From Sepiola atlantica (lineage: Eukaryota > Mollusca > Cephalopoda > Sepiida > Sepiolidae): a stretch of 64,000 bases of DNA. Of this stretch, positions 1-9,614 are shown in pieces. Made by a program: the position numbers and the translations under genes. The notes beneath the pieces were generated by a model that was given only the letters and a program-made list of their open reading frames with translations, made no database searches and had not been told where the DNA came from. Numbering within the stretch: the stretch's first letter is position 1; each line of letters starts with the position of its first letter. The stretch is taken from NCBI GenBank assembly GCA_963556195.1, contig OY744532.1:107865583-107929582 (forward strand), given 5' to 3'.

Positions 1-237
1 ACTGCATTTTGCGGTGGATTTTTAAGTTTCTAAACAAACCAAGTGGAATTTAGTTCGGACCATTTCTATTGGCTCGAACAAACAAATGCTGTGAACAAAT
101 CTACCAATGCCGAATTAGCATCATTTATTTCCTTGTAACGTAGATAAGAATGAGATTGTGATGGATTTTCCAACTCTGATTAATATGTGAACACAAAATA
201 TTTATTTTTTTCTGCCATTTTCTTTCTCTCTCTTCAG

Positions 238-346
238 GTTTGGACTTCGGGGCCGAGACTTAGTTCAGAATGTTGGTAAGACAATGGTTCAGGGTGGAGG
301 GACTTTTGGAACGTTTATGGCCATTGGCACAGGAATTCGGTGCTGA
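238..346 (+). CDS. ROMO1: ROMO1, last coding exon (partial gene)
   Basis: Reactive oxygen species modulator 1 is a small protein of the mitochondrial inner membrane that influences ROS production and cristae/import functions. The 35 residues encoded here, beginning FGLRGRDL and ending [16 protein letters not shown], match the conserved C-terminal half of the ~79-residue metazoan protein, including the [11 protein letters not shown] glycine-rich membrane segment. A strong 3' splice site (T/C-rich tract then CAG ending at 237) precedes the exon. Base 238 is the third base of a split Arg codon, which fits the human order (Arg, then hydrophobic residue, Gly, Met/Leu, Arg-Gly-Arg). The stop is TGA at 344-346. 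Upstream exons are outside the window. The exon lies on the strand opposite ERGIC3 and inside one of its introns. An intron-containing copy argues against a processed pseudogene. Confidence 0.9.
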
Positions 347-455
347 CCCGCAATGAATATGTAATTTACTTTGAAACAATAACAAAATTCTTAGAGCAAC
401 TACGACAAGACACAATCACAGCAATCTCTGGAAAATAAATTTTCTTTTTTTTTCC
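347..455 (+). promoter_or_regulatory. ROMO1: ROMO1 3' UTR with poly(A) signal
   Basis: A canonical AATAAA hexamer lies at 434-439, about 90 bases after the ROMO1 stop codon, followed by long T-rich tracts that could serve as the downstream element. Its position is right for a short 3' UTR. The cleavage site itself cannot be seen. Confidence 0.6.
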
Positions 456-547
456 AACCTTTTTTTTTTTGTTTTAATTTTTTTTTTTTATTTAAAAAAA
501 AAAAGTTTTATCAAAACATGTTCACAGCCTTTCTAGAAAAAAAAGTG

Positions 548-948
548 TTTGTGCAGAATAGACATTCAAAGAATTTCAATACTTATGGAGATTCCCGAGT
601 CTTGACGTATGTAGCTACCTGAACGCTTGGCAAACAGAACAAATTTTGTTTTGTGACGGAAAGAAGATGGAGGCAGATAAATATTTTGAAAATTCTTATA
701 TTTATTATTTTTTCAGTCTTTTTTGTGGGGAAGAAAGACTGCAAATGGGTGAGGATGGAGGCATATAGAAGAGGAGAGAGAAAAGTATTAGGAAGCGATA
801 TTGCTGAAATAGAAACAAAAGAAAAGGAAGGGAATGTTTTTTTATCAGAAATCTGCGAAAATAAACGGGCAGCTGTAACCGCCTTTTTCATTCGTATTGG
901 CTAAGTCTGGAATCTCCATAAAACTTTTGGAGGTCTATTCTGCAAAAG
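548..948. mobile_element. Foldback/MITE-like element, ~400 bp
   Basis: The two ends form imperfect inverted repeats of about 45-55 bases. The left end reads GTGCAGAATAGAC... then TATGGAGATTCCCGAG. The right end reads ...GGAATCTCCATA then GGTCTATTCTGCAAAAG. The interior is AT-rich with no credible ORF. I could not define a target duplication, so the superfamily is unassigned. It ends only ~28 bases beyond the splice donor of ERGIC3 exon 977-1073. Confidence 0.45.
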
Positions 949-976
949 TACAACAAAAAAAATGGATGGAACTTAC

Positions 977-1073
977 CAGATTCTGCAATTACTTTTGTAT
1001 TATCCAAAGGATTTACAATTCCAGGATACGGTTCACCAAAAGATAAATTCCTGATTCTATGAGTGATGTTAAA
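977..1073 (-). CDS. ERGIC3: ERGIC3 coding exon (luminal domain, leftmost in window)
   Basis: On the minus strand this exon encodes FNITHRIRNLSFGEPYPG then IVNPLDNTKVIAES. It matches the human stretch around INMTHYIQHLSFGEDYPGIVNPLD. The 3' splice site is tgttttcag just above 1073 and the donor is G|gtaagt just below 977. Length is 97 nt: it starts in phase 0, matching the end of exon 2951-2982, and leaves one base over. NIT is a potential N-glycosylation sequon in the lumenal domain. The exons for the rest of the protein, including the second transmembrane helix, were not found between 1 and 976 and must lie left of the window. Confidence 0.9.
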
Positions 1074-1153
1074 CTGAAAACAGCAGAATATATATTTTAT
1101 GGGGATTTCAAATTAGATGAAGTAAATGGAGACTGTCTAAATATGGAAATGAG

Positions 1154-1346
1154 GGCGCTACTGCAGAGACGGGGGCCACTGTTCGATCGATGGTGGCGGA
1201 AACTGCCGACTCCTTTTCGGGAGAAATCGTCCGAAAACGTGAGCGACAGAAAGAAATTTGATTTTTCGGACGATTTCTCCCGAAGAGGAGTCGGCAGTTT
1301 CCGCCGCCATTGTTCGAACAGTGGCCCCCGTCTCTGCAGTAGCGCC
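1154..1346. mobile_element. hAT-type MITE, 193-bp near-perfect hairpin
   Basis: Two arms of about 84 bases are inverted copies with only a few differences, separated by a ~24-base loop. The terminal repeat starts GGCGCTACTGCAGAGACGG. The element is flanked by the perfect 8-bp direct repeat GAAATGAG (1146-1153 and 1347-1354), the target-site duplication length of hAT transposons. It is much more GC-rich than its surroundings. It lies in an ERGIC3 intron ~80 bases upstream of the exon 977-1073 acceptor in the transcript direction. Open frames crossing it are by-products of the palindrome. Confidence 0.85.
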
Positions 1347-1609
1347 GAAATGAGTTTCGATTTTGGAAAAAGATTTTATGCATCTCGCATGACACAATCT
1401 GACATCACTCAAACTTTCTTCTCAAACTGACTTTCTCAAAAAAACAAAAAAACATTAATAAAAAAAAAAAAACTAAAAAAAAAAACTAATCAGTCTACTA
1501 TTTACCAACAATATATCTATCGAATGAAAATGGAAGGTATAATTTTTTTTTTTCCTTATTTTGGTAAATTTATACTTTTTTCCCCCATTATTTACCTTAA
1601 AGAAAAACA

Positions 1610-2066
1610 GGTTCTTATACAGCTGAAAGCAGGCAAAAATAAGTATCCTCAAAAGAAATTAGGAAAAATTATCGAGTAGAGTTTTAATAAATGTAAAAAC
1701 CGATTTTATCGTATTTTTCTGAATCTATGGGCCCTAGCGTAGCCCTAGCGTAGTGCCGGTAATGTTGGAAAGTAGGGCAAAACAAGGGAGATAATTATGT
1801 CATTTCGGCACAGGTCGCAACTTCTCTACATGATCTTCCTACGTGTGTTCTTCCTACGTGTGTTCTTCCTACGTGTGTTCTTCCTACGTGTGTTCTTCCT
1901 ACGTGTGTTCTTCCTACGTGTGTTCTTCCCAATGCAAAATATGATGAAACTTGATTTTTACATTTATTAAAAATCTACTTGATAATTTTTGGCGATATGT
2001 AAGTATAGACAAGAGTTTTTGTTTGGAAATGTGTTTTTCATATGTGCTTTCATCTATATAAGCACC
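1610..2066. mobile_element. GGTGCTT-family hAT-like MITE containing a minisatellite
   Basis: The left end reads GGTTCTTATACAGCTGAAAGC and the right end is the inverse of GGTGCTTATATAGATGAAAGC. The interior shares AAGTATCCTC...TTAGGAAAAATTATCGAGTAGA and GTATTTTTCTGAATC with copies near 15.5, 47.0 and 57.9 kb. A 15-bp minisatellite (1835-1930) sits inside it. Flanks are A-rich and only approximately duplicated (AAAAACA / AAAAACC), so the target duplication is not decisive here. It is clear in the related copy at 57793-58235. Confidence 0.6.
1835..1930. repeat. 15-bp minisatellite, 6.4 copies
   Basis: The unit CTTCCTACGTGTGTT repeats six times without visible change from 1835 to 1924, then ends in a partial CTTCCC. 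It lies inside the MITE 1610-2066. Perfect units suggest recent expansion. Confidence 0.95.
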
Positions 2067-2503
2067 AAAAACCCCTTTTTTAGTACTCATAGGTATTTGT
2101 ACATTCCAAAAGGCGATTTAAAAAAAAATTTTTTTTTAATATCCTCTTTTTAGCAAAGCTCTTTATCTACCAAAAATGTTTGATATGCCGTAAAACGTCG
2201 CTTTACGGGGTTTCAGTTAGTTTCTTGTTACGCACACTTACTTAGCCTTCAGGCTAGGATCAAAGTGTAGTGTGTGTTCTGTCGTCGGGATAATTATCTT
2301 GACTGGGAGAATTTTTATTTGTGATCCATCCAAAGTGTCCGTTTTGGCGTGATGGATATATTAATGTTTTTATAAGATAAAAGAAAGCAAAAATTATATT
2401 ATTCCGTCAGCGCTCGGGGTGGGCGCTTCTGCGACCTGCCCGATCGTTATCGACTTGAAGTCACGGAAATTAGGCGCGTCATCTGGAACAGTACCGGCTC
2501 TTC

Positions 2504-2530
2504 CCCCCCCCCCCCCCCCAAAAAAAAAAA
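2504..2530. repeat. Poly(C)-poly(A) tract
   Basis: An uninterrupted run of C passes directly into a run of A. Similar C/A junctions recur at 34240-34260 and throughout 53267-53827. Upstream, 2250-2400 shares AGGATCAAAGTGTAGT and TGTGTTCTGT with repeats near 25.8 and 56.7 kb, probably a SINE remnant. Confidence 0.6.
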
Positions 2531-2674
2531 CTTGGGTCAATTTAAACCATGTTAATTATTCTGAATCCACCAAAACTGACATCAAAATGGTTGATATTTT
2601 ACTAAACTGTTTTCTGATACAAAATGTTATTTTTAATGATTAGTTTCTCTCCGGATTTCAAATGTGGCGGCACT

Positions 2675-2800
2675 GGAAAAATGGTTGGATCATTCTACCG
2701 CTCCAGAAAGTATCCGACTCCTGATACAATCTTCTACCTATAGAAGAGTTAGATACATCCTAGATGGAGTACGGCTGCCACATCTGGGGAGGCTGACTGA
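2675..2800 (+). pseudogene. LINE reverse-transcriptase remnant (C-terminal region)
   Basis: Broken frames read VGSFYRSRKYPTPDTIFYL-stop, then MEYGCHIWGG. This matches the segment just after the RT domain in the larger LINE at 40711-43900 (VGSLYRS..., then MRPCMEYCCHI). Only ~125 bases survive, with a frameshift and stops. Dead fragment. Confidence 0.6.
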
Positions 2801-2950
2801 TCTGTAATTCATTGTTAACCTTTTAAAAGATAAGTCAGATCGTAGCTGAATTGTTGAACCTGAGCATCTGTTCGTATTAATAGAAATAATAAATTTCAAA
2901 CACCTGCATTAATTAGAAACATTTGTGTTTTAGAAATAATAAAGACTTAC

Positions 2951-2982
2951 CTTCTGACTCCCAAGAGACTGTAAATCATGAA
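2951..2982 (-). CDS. ERGIC3: ERGIC3 32-nt microexon (VHDLQS segment)
   Basis: The minus strand reads ctttccag|TT CAT GAT ... CAG AAG|gtaagtc. With the G left over from exon 9403-9460 the first codon becomes GTT, giving VHDLQSLGSQK. The human equivalent is VHDLQSFGLDN. Phase in (1) and phase out (0) fit both neighbours exactly. The flanking introns are about 1.9 kb and 6.4 kb. Confidence 0.88.
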
Positions 2983-3242
2983 CTGGAAAGTAAAAAGAAT
3001 ATAAATATATATATATAGTCTAAAGAAGCTTTGAGTTATTTTAAACAAAAAGACAAAAAAAGGAAAATGCAGTTTAAATTCCCAGAGAAACTAACTAAAT
3101 CCAAAATAGTGTAGACTTAACATTTGTTGGAAAATTCATAAATAAATAATATATAATAGTAAGTAAATAAAATAAAAAGGGGGATTAAGTATCTAACAGT
3201 GAAACAAAAGCAGGAGACCTTAACGTAAGCATCTAATATTAA

Positions 3243-3300
3243 CACGGGGATCATCAGCTGTTTACCATGTAACTGTTTCGGAGATTTAAAAATATATATA
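3243..3300. repeat. Dispersed GATCATCAGCTGTTTACC repeat
   Basis: The sequence GGGGATCATCAGCTGTTTAC, followed by CATGTAACTGTTTCGG, recurs in diverged form at 21146-21185. The core forms a small hairpin (CTGTTTAC / GTAA-CTG). Probably the end of a repetitive element. Class unknown. Confidence 0.4.
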
Positions 3301-3932
3301 AAATATATATAAGTTTCTTATTAGAAATTTGCCAACATTTTTTTAAAACCTTAACATATATATATTTCATTAATTCGATGATCTAATTTTAAAAAACCCA
3401 CAAGTAATAATATTTCTTGAATATATGATAACCAAAGAAAATTTAATAAAAAAAAAAAAAATCACTTTATATTAACAACAAAAATATGAAAAATACACAA
3501 ATAAAATGATATTATTACAACAAACAGTTAATTAATAACCATGCAATAATTAATTAATTTAATATTACACACTTATTTTTGAACACCATATCTATATACA
3601 GAACATAATTTTAGGAAATTTAAAATTTATTGATTTATTATTTTCTGCGGGACTGGTTTGTTCCAACCCTACTCTCTGGCATCCATTTTGGTGAATTTCA
3701 CAGTCGGACTTTTCTTTTGTGTCGATTTTTGACAAAGGCAAGATTTTCTCGAAATATCAAATGATTCTTAATCATCATCCGGACAACACACACAGCTGAC
3801 ACCACACTTGCGGTTATGTAAGATTGTAAAGAAAAGTAACCCCCCCCCCTTCGATTGATTATTTTTGTTCTTTCCAGCTACTCATCAATCCAGCCTTCTT
3901 AATACATTTTATACACACACACATATATATAT

Positions 3933-4361
3933 GTAAAAATGAAATAAAGGATAAGCAAATCAACAACTAGCAAAAATAAACTCAAAAACACATATTGAAA
4001 AGTTTTACCAAAATATTTCGATTGTTAAAATACAATCATCATCAGTCGGTAGCAGAACTTTAATTAAAAACAGAAAAGTTTTCAAATTTATACAAAGAAC
4101 GCAATTTGGAAAAAAAAAAAAAATAGTCACGTGTAATAAACAGTAGAAAGGGAGAAAGAAACAAAGAAATGTTAAATAAGAAAAAGAAAGAAAAATCAAA
4201 GTTCTGCTACCGACTGATGATGATTGTATTTTACAATTGAAATATTTTGGTAGAACTATTCAATATGTGTTTTTGAGTTTATTTTTGCTAGTTGTTGATT
4301 TGCTTATCCTTTATTTCATTTTTATTTTTACATTTTGTCTGAAACATTGTTTCTTTTATTC

Positions 4362-4395
<34 letters not shown>
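3933..4395. mobile_element. Penelope-type pLTR pair in inverted orientation (foldback)
   Basis: Arms at about 3933-4060 and 4199-4331 are inverted copies, separated by ~138 bases. The right arm continues to a (TA)n tract through GTCTGAAACATTGTTTC and ATTCCTCATATATA. The same terminal sequence borders the Penelope-like ORF near 15.93 and 16.2 kb, so this is a solo remnant of that family's pLTR. Known Penelope elements carry such direct or inverted pLTRs. The right arm contains CTGATGA (4214-4220), a 7-bp stem and GAAA (4239-4242), reminiscent of a hammerhead core. Confidence 0.65.
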
Positions 4396-4399
<4 letters not shown>

Positions 4400-4430
4400 C
4401 ATTATATATATATATAAACAATTCAATATA

Positions 4431-5470
4431 CAAAAAAAATCACTTCATCCCACCAAAAGATGGAAACATAGCGATTCTGATATTAATGGCAAAAACTGTT
4501 GAACAATAAATAAATCGATTTGTTGAATTAATAGCAAATTGCATGTACATTCCCTTTCGACTACTTCTGTCTGAATCAACAGACGATTTCATTTTTTCTA
4601 TTAATCTATCTTTCTATTTATTTATCTATCTATCTTTTTATTCTACCCTTTTTATTATACTCTCTCTTTTCACTTTATTTTATATTTGGATTTTCTTAAC
4701 ATTTTGATTCTTAACGGTCCCAACCACGTGACTTCCCAAATTTTTAAATTTGAAATTTCTTTTCTTCTTTTTCCCCCCCATTTCATTCTTTCCAAATATG
4801 ATCTAAGGTTAAGATCGGATTCTAACTCTGCCTGATGAGATCTCAGTTTATAATAGCTGTTGATCGATAACATCGACATGCCAGTGTCACAGATTTTGTA
4901 CATGTCTGTATAAATAAAAATAATCATATATAAAAGCTCTATTTGATATTAAGCACTTTTTATAACCTGGTTTAAATTATTTGGATTACTACCCTGTGGA
5001 TGTTTTACCTGGATTATTATATATATATATATAAACAATTCAAGATATTCCAAACATTTTAAACAGTTTCCAAAAACATGAAACCTTCCAAGACATTCAT
5101 TTATTTAAGTTTAAAATTACATTTTTGTAAAACTTTTCATAAAATAATCTCATCAATCTTCTTCTTTTTGATTTTCAAAAAAAAAAAAAAAAAAATCCTC
5201 TGAAAGAAAATTTTTCATTCAAAAATTACTCAAAAAATTATCAAGAACATTCTAGAAAATCATTGAAAATTTACCTTTCCTCAAAACAGACATTTAAATC
5301 CAATCCAATATTCAATCGATATTTTGGTAGCATAAATAAGTGCGAGATCAATTTACTATTAATTCAACAAATCGATTTATTTATAGTTCAACAGTTTTTG
5401 CCATTGACTAAGAGATATCAGAATCGCTATTTTTCCATCTTTTGGTGGGATGAAGTGATTTTTTTTGTGT
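4431..5470. repeat. Inverted repeat pair (~105-120-bp arms, ~0.8 kb apart)
   Basis: 4431-4535 and 5350-5470 are inverted copies that share ATCACTTCATCCCACCAAAAG and AAATCGATTTGTTGAATTAA. They directly follow the pLTR foldback and may mark one composite insertion. The interval holds TATC-rich and T-rich sequence, a ~20-bp A tract near 5180, and no gene. Confidence 0.6.
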
Positions 5471-5728
5471 AGGAAAAATCGTAGCAAATCTGGATAATAT
5501 TTTATATTGATAAGATTGCTTATCTAAAAATACCTTTTTTTTTTTAAATGGGGGGGGGGGAGAGATAGCTCACGGACTGAGTTGATCGTTTATTTTGAAT
5601 GTATACCATGACTTGGGGGAAGGGGTTCATTATCAAGAGAGATAACTAGTATTGATTCATTATCTAGATATTTTAATTACAAGAGTATTTTTTTCGAATG
5701 AAGGGGAAATAACTCTTGACCAATTTTT

Positions 5729-6206
5729 GGCACTCCAGAAAAATAAACTCTGAGTCAGCGTGCCGCTATTCCGAATTCACAACAGCAAGCCGCAATCGAT
5801 AGACTGTTTCTCCGGTCATAATTTTTTAAAACTCAAAATCTTTTTCATGTAAAACTTTATAATTAAACTTGCTGGTAAATTGTTTTAAATGAAAAAATAA
5901 ATAAAAATGGAGTTTCTTTAATATCTGCGATCCGACAGCACTTTGATGATTGCTAGAAAAATTCATATTTCAATGTTTCGAGAAAAAAAAACCAAAAAAC
6001 ACCTATTTGATTACTTATTTTTCTAAAAGAAATTATTTAAAATTAAAATACAAAACTTTTATTTTCAGCAAGTTTTAATTATAAAGTTTTACATGAAAAA
6101 GATTTTGACTTTTTAAAAATAATGACCGGAGAGACAGTCAATTGATTGCTGTTGTGAATTTGGAATAGTGGCACACTGACTCAGTCTAATGTTTTTCTGG
6201 AGTGCC
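5729..6206. mobile_element. hAT-type MITE, 478 bp
   Basis: Long terminal inverted repeats of ~140 bases start GGCACTCCAGAAAAA and end in the inverse. They share AACAGCAA..., TCTCCGGTCAT and TTTTTCATGTAAAACTTTA. The ends are flanked by a perfect 8-bp duplication CAATTTTT (5721-5728, 6207-6214), as expected for hAT insertion. The ~190-bp centre is AT-rich and non-coding. Non-autonomous. Confidence 0.85.
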
Positions 6207-6486
6207 CAATTTTTTATTATGTATGGTTTGAATTTAAAAAATTTTTTTCAATCAATTATGGGTAATTGGTTCATATTAATAATAAGAATATAAATCTTTA
6301 TCTATGTATGTTTATTTCTTTCTAATAGTTCATTAATAGTGTGTACATCACTTTGTTTTTTTTCCAATCTAGAATGATATTGGAAAGGTAAATTATTTTA
6401 TAGCTTATTGAAATGTTATTTTAATTGTTACAATCGGGTAGATTTATCTTTTATTCATTATAAATCCGAATCTTTATTCTCGAGCT

Positions 6487-6690
6487 ACGGAATGATGGGA
6501 TTTTTGTCTCCACTTGACTTGATCACACGCTTGATCGGGGCGAAAGCTGGTTTTAGAGATCTTTGTGCCGGGTGTCTATCCATCTCATCATTGACCTTCC
6601 TCTCGGTCGCTTCCCGGCAACTTCTAATAGAAAAGCAAGTTTCACGATGATGTCGTTGTTGGCTCTCATCACATTCATTATTATTCCGAA
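6487..6690 (-). pseudogene. LINE ORF C-terminal fragment, frameshifted
   Basis: The minus strand reads KLAFLLEVAGKRPRGRSMMRW followed by DTRHKDL. This is the basic GKRPRGR...W pattern common near the end of invertebrate LINE ORFs. After HKDL the frame shifts by one, and the neighbouring frame continues KTSFRPDQACDQVKWRQKS, the expected continuation. A short dead fragment. Confidence 0.6.
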
Positions 6691-6754
6691 TGATGGAAAG
6701 GATTTCCTTCGGGTTTTTGCCTGCTTCTCACTTGCAGCAAAGTTGGACATGAAG

Positions 6755-7015
6755 TCGGTTTAACGTGGGTGTATGGAAGGATCTAATTTCCCTGAGGGAC
6801 CACTAAGGAAGGATACAAAAATAGCTGAGAACAAACCCATCAGCCTTCTCCGGTAGAGGCGCCCCCAGGCAACTGGCAATAAACCACCACCACCACCACC
6901 ACCCTCCCAAATGTCCGAGAGGAGTGACTCCAAAAACAAAAGAGTTGGACCCCTCAGTTCACCAGACCCTAGAATCACAATGTGGAAGGTGACGGTCAAT
7001 CCTCAGTTCAACAAC
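6755..7015 (+). mobile_element. SINE copy (GGCATTCC...GGGGCGCC family)
   Basis: CTTCTCCGGTAGAGGCGCCCC then AGGCAACTGGCAATAAAC matches the core of five other copies in this window (7880-7922 minus, 11280-11330, 50660-50760 minus, 62885-62935, 63405-63450). A short CCA repeat follows. No protein function. Confidence 0.5.
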
Positions 7016-7398
7016 ATCCAGTTTTGTTAGTGGTAAGTCTGGGCCACAACAAAGTGAGTTTGCAAAGCCAGTTAAATTTTTAAAGACAAAATTAGTCTCT
7101 TTCTGCTCACATATACATAGATCCAGCTATGAGTATTACTACTCTTATCTTCTCACTGTCTCTCTTTGTCAATATAGTAGGAGTGTTAAAGGAATCATTG
7201 ATGGAGGGAAATTAATTACTTTTGTTAATAAACAGAGTTACAGAAGCGAGAGAAATAGACAGTGTATAAAATAAGAGGGGGGGGGGGTAAAAAGAGTGAT
7301 AGTAAGCGATTTAAAGGAAAAACACTTGTCGGGTTAGGGTTAGCTTTACTTACTCATTTGTGACATGTTTGCATTAAAAGTTAAGATTTAATCAAAGT

Positions 7399-7524
7399 TT
7401 TAAGCCTTTTAAGTCTGTAAATACCGATTCTGAGCAAAGTAGGCATCTTTGTTTAGTCAATAACGAAAAAAAAAAAGATAGCTACTTTACTCAGAATCGA
7501 TATTTACGTGAACTTAAAAGGTGG
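7399..7524. repeat. Imperfect hairpin, ~42-bp arms
   Basis: CCTTTTAAG...ACCGATTCTGAG...AAGTAG is mirrored by CTACTTT...CTCAGAATCGATATTTACG...CTTAAAAGG. Small MITE-like foldback. No target duplication resolved. No other content is seen from 7020 to 7850 apart from an oligo-G run near 7275. Confidence 0.5.
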
Positions 7525-7849
7525 ATAACTTCTTTAAATAGTAATTGTTTTTATGCAAATAGATCACGAATGGATAGGTAAAGAAAAAAGATTATTTTTG
7601 GCGAATACCCCGTGTATATTTATTTTCAAACACTTTATGTCGGTAATATTAATTTGTTTTATTAAATTTGTGGATAAAATTGTATTGATAGAATATTTAG
7701 CAAATAAGTTTTTTTTTATTTTTTACAAATTTTTTTGTTCATTTTTATTGGAGGTTGTTTTTGCCACACGGACTTAGGGTTAGTAATAGGTTTAAGGGAC
7801 AGTTTGACAGCGGCTTTGTTGCTGTCGGTCTGAAGTATGTTTCTGTTCA

Positions 7850-7975
7850 GGCCTAGAGGGGGTTCACTCTCACAGGCTTTACCTTGGCAATCGTATGAGG
7901 CGCCCCCTCCCGGAAAATGCCGACTTGACCTTGTGTCTAACCTCTTGCAAACAGGTAAATAAACATACTAAAAAG
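7850..7975 (-). mobile_element. SINE fragment, minus orientation
   Basis: Read on the minus strand, GGCATTTTCCGGGAGGGGGC then GCCTCATACGATTGCCAA aligns with the SINE core at 62885-62935. On the plus strand it is followed by GACCTTGTGTCTAACCT...AAATAAAC, a tail shared with copies at ~25.75 and ~56.85 kb. Confidence 0.5.
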
Positions 7976-8183
7976 AAAACATCACAATAATGCACGATCG
8001 AAGATTGAAAAAAAAAAAAATTGTATTTTATACAACGTGTGCTAAGATTCAGACAACAAATAAATAAGGTGGACGTATTTTAATAATAATAATAATACTT
8101 TTTAAATAGGCGTGAATATGGCCCCACTCCTAAGAAAAGAAAGAAAAAGTCTTTGTCGTCATGTGTTTTGTTTTATTTCTGTT

Positions 8184-8462
8184 CCATTCTGGAATAACCG
8201 AATGCGATTTAAGAGAAGTACGGTGTAACTTGTTTTTGTAAAAGCTAATAAGGAAAAAGATGAGACAAACAAAAGAAAAACAAGAAAACCTTTCCATGTT
8301 GAGAAGTAAACGAAGAAAGAAAGGAAACGTTTCTCAACCGAAAACAGAAAAGTTTGTTGTAATAATTGTTATTACTGAATGGATTAATATGAGACGCCAT
8401 GTTTTAATTTCAATGGTTGTTTAGTGTTCGCCAATCCTATTCGGTTATTCAAGAATAGAATT
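8184..8462. repeat. Short inverted repeat pair (~25 bp), 250 bp apart
   Basis: CATTCTGGAATAACCGAATG and its near-inverse CTATTCGGTTATTCAAGAATA bracket AT-rich sequence. Possibly terminal repeats of a small element. Nothing else is recognised between 8000 and 8870. Confidence 0.35.
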
Positions 8463-8870
8463 GTAGCCAATCAAAATGCCGTAAAAGCAGAAGGTTGTAA
8501 TGAGCGACCCGTATTTAGTTAGTACAAGTATAATAGGCAAAAGACAGCTGCAAGAAATTAAATAATGATGGTCGATTTATCCTATGAAGAATATTTCCCG
8601 GCATAAGCTGGTGGCAGTGGGAGTAGATTTCAGTGTGTGAGTGAAAATTACTGACTCCTTGTGTGTATAAGTATTTTAGGAGCGAGAGGCAAACCGGAAA
8701 AAATGTAGAAATTACTGAAAGCGAACGTAACGGACGCATATTTTCCAAAAACAGGCATCAGTTCTTGGCTTAAAGCATGACCATAGCGGAATTGTATTAA
8801 TCGTTTGTGTTTACAAACCTATAATAACTGATGAAAAGAGGGGAAAAAGGTCAACTTTACTTTATTATAT

Positions 8871-8963
8871 AAACATATACACACACTACAAGAATACCGT
8901 TAAACATATACACACACTACAAGAATACCGTTAAACATATACACACACTAGAAGAATACCGTT
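8871..8963. repeat. 31-bp tandem repeat, 3 copies
   Basis: The unit starts AAACATATACACACACTACA and ends AGAATACCGTT. It repeats at 8871, 8902 and 8933. The third copy has one substitution (CTAG for CTAC). Confidence 0.95.
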
Positions 8964-9402
8964 CGCATATATCGCAATAAAACTTATTCACATTCAAACA
9001 ATGAACTATTTACATCATAGGTTTCTTCTCGAATATTGTTTAGTGAAACTTATTTTTGGATGTGATTGCACAGAAAATGCAAATGTACTGCCCCATATAG
9101 AGATTGAACTCACAACCATCAGATTATGAGACTCAGTTTAATACCCCCCTCCCCCACTATTCTTTACTTTTCGTTATCACCTGTTACACCATTTTCAGTA
9201 GTGATCAGACGGATGGACAGACAAAACCACCCATGATGATATGTGGAAGTCATACACAGTTGGGTCTTGCAAAAAAAAAAAGAAAGAAAGACAAAAAAAA
9301 AGAACAAAAAAGACAAGACATAAACAAAGACAAAAAATATTTTTTTAAAAAGACAAAAAAAGGACAAAAAAAAAAAAAGACAAAAAAACTTTGTTAACTC
9401 AC

Positions 9403-9460
9403 CGTGAACATGATGTTGATTAAAACTCTTACCGGGAGCAAAATGGAAGTTTCCAGCAAC
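9403..9460 (-). CDS. ERGIC3: ERGIC3 coding exon (VAGNFHFAPGK segment)
   Basis: The minus strand reads ttaactag|GTT GCT GGA ... GTT CAC G|gtgagtt and encodes VAGNFHFAPGKSFNQHHVH. The human protein has VAGNFHFAPGKSFQQSHVHVH at this point, one of its most conserved luminal stretches. The 58-nt exon starts in phase 0, as required by exon 10823-10985, and leaves one G that completes GTT with exon 2951-2982. Confidence 0.95.
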
Positions 9461-9614
9461 CTAGTTAACAGAAAAAAAAATACATTGGCAAAACGTTCAG
9501 ACCAATCAAACTCTGGCTAAAATTATTGTTAACAAATCATTTTAAAATATTTCACGTTTTCAATGTCATTTATTGTAAAATGAGCCTTAACTTGAAGAGA
9601 AGTATAGATTTTTC

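Noticed and set aside
1154..1346. microRNA precursor
   Set aside because: The terminal 8-bp duplication and 84-bp arms extending exactly to it identify a MITE; small-RNA processing is possible but not shown.
1059..1430. Overlapping ORFs on both strands around the 1.2-kb hairpin
   Set aside because: They span the MITE palindrome and part of an ERGIC3 exon in the wrong strand or frame.
3243..3300. Hammerhead read from CTGATGATC and CGAAAC in the 3.25-kb repeat (minus strand)
   Set aside because: The order is GAAAC, hairpin, CTGATGA with only one stem between them, which cannot form the three-way hammerhead junction.
7327..7345. Telomere-like GGGTTAGGGTTAG
   Set aside because: Only two units, no array; chance occurrence. 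A similar short match lies near 34630.
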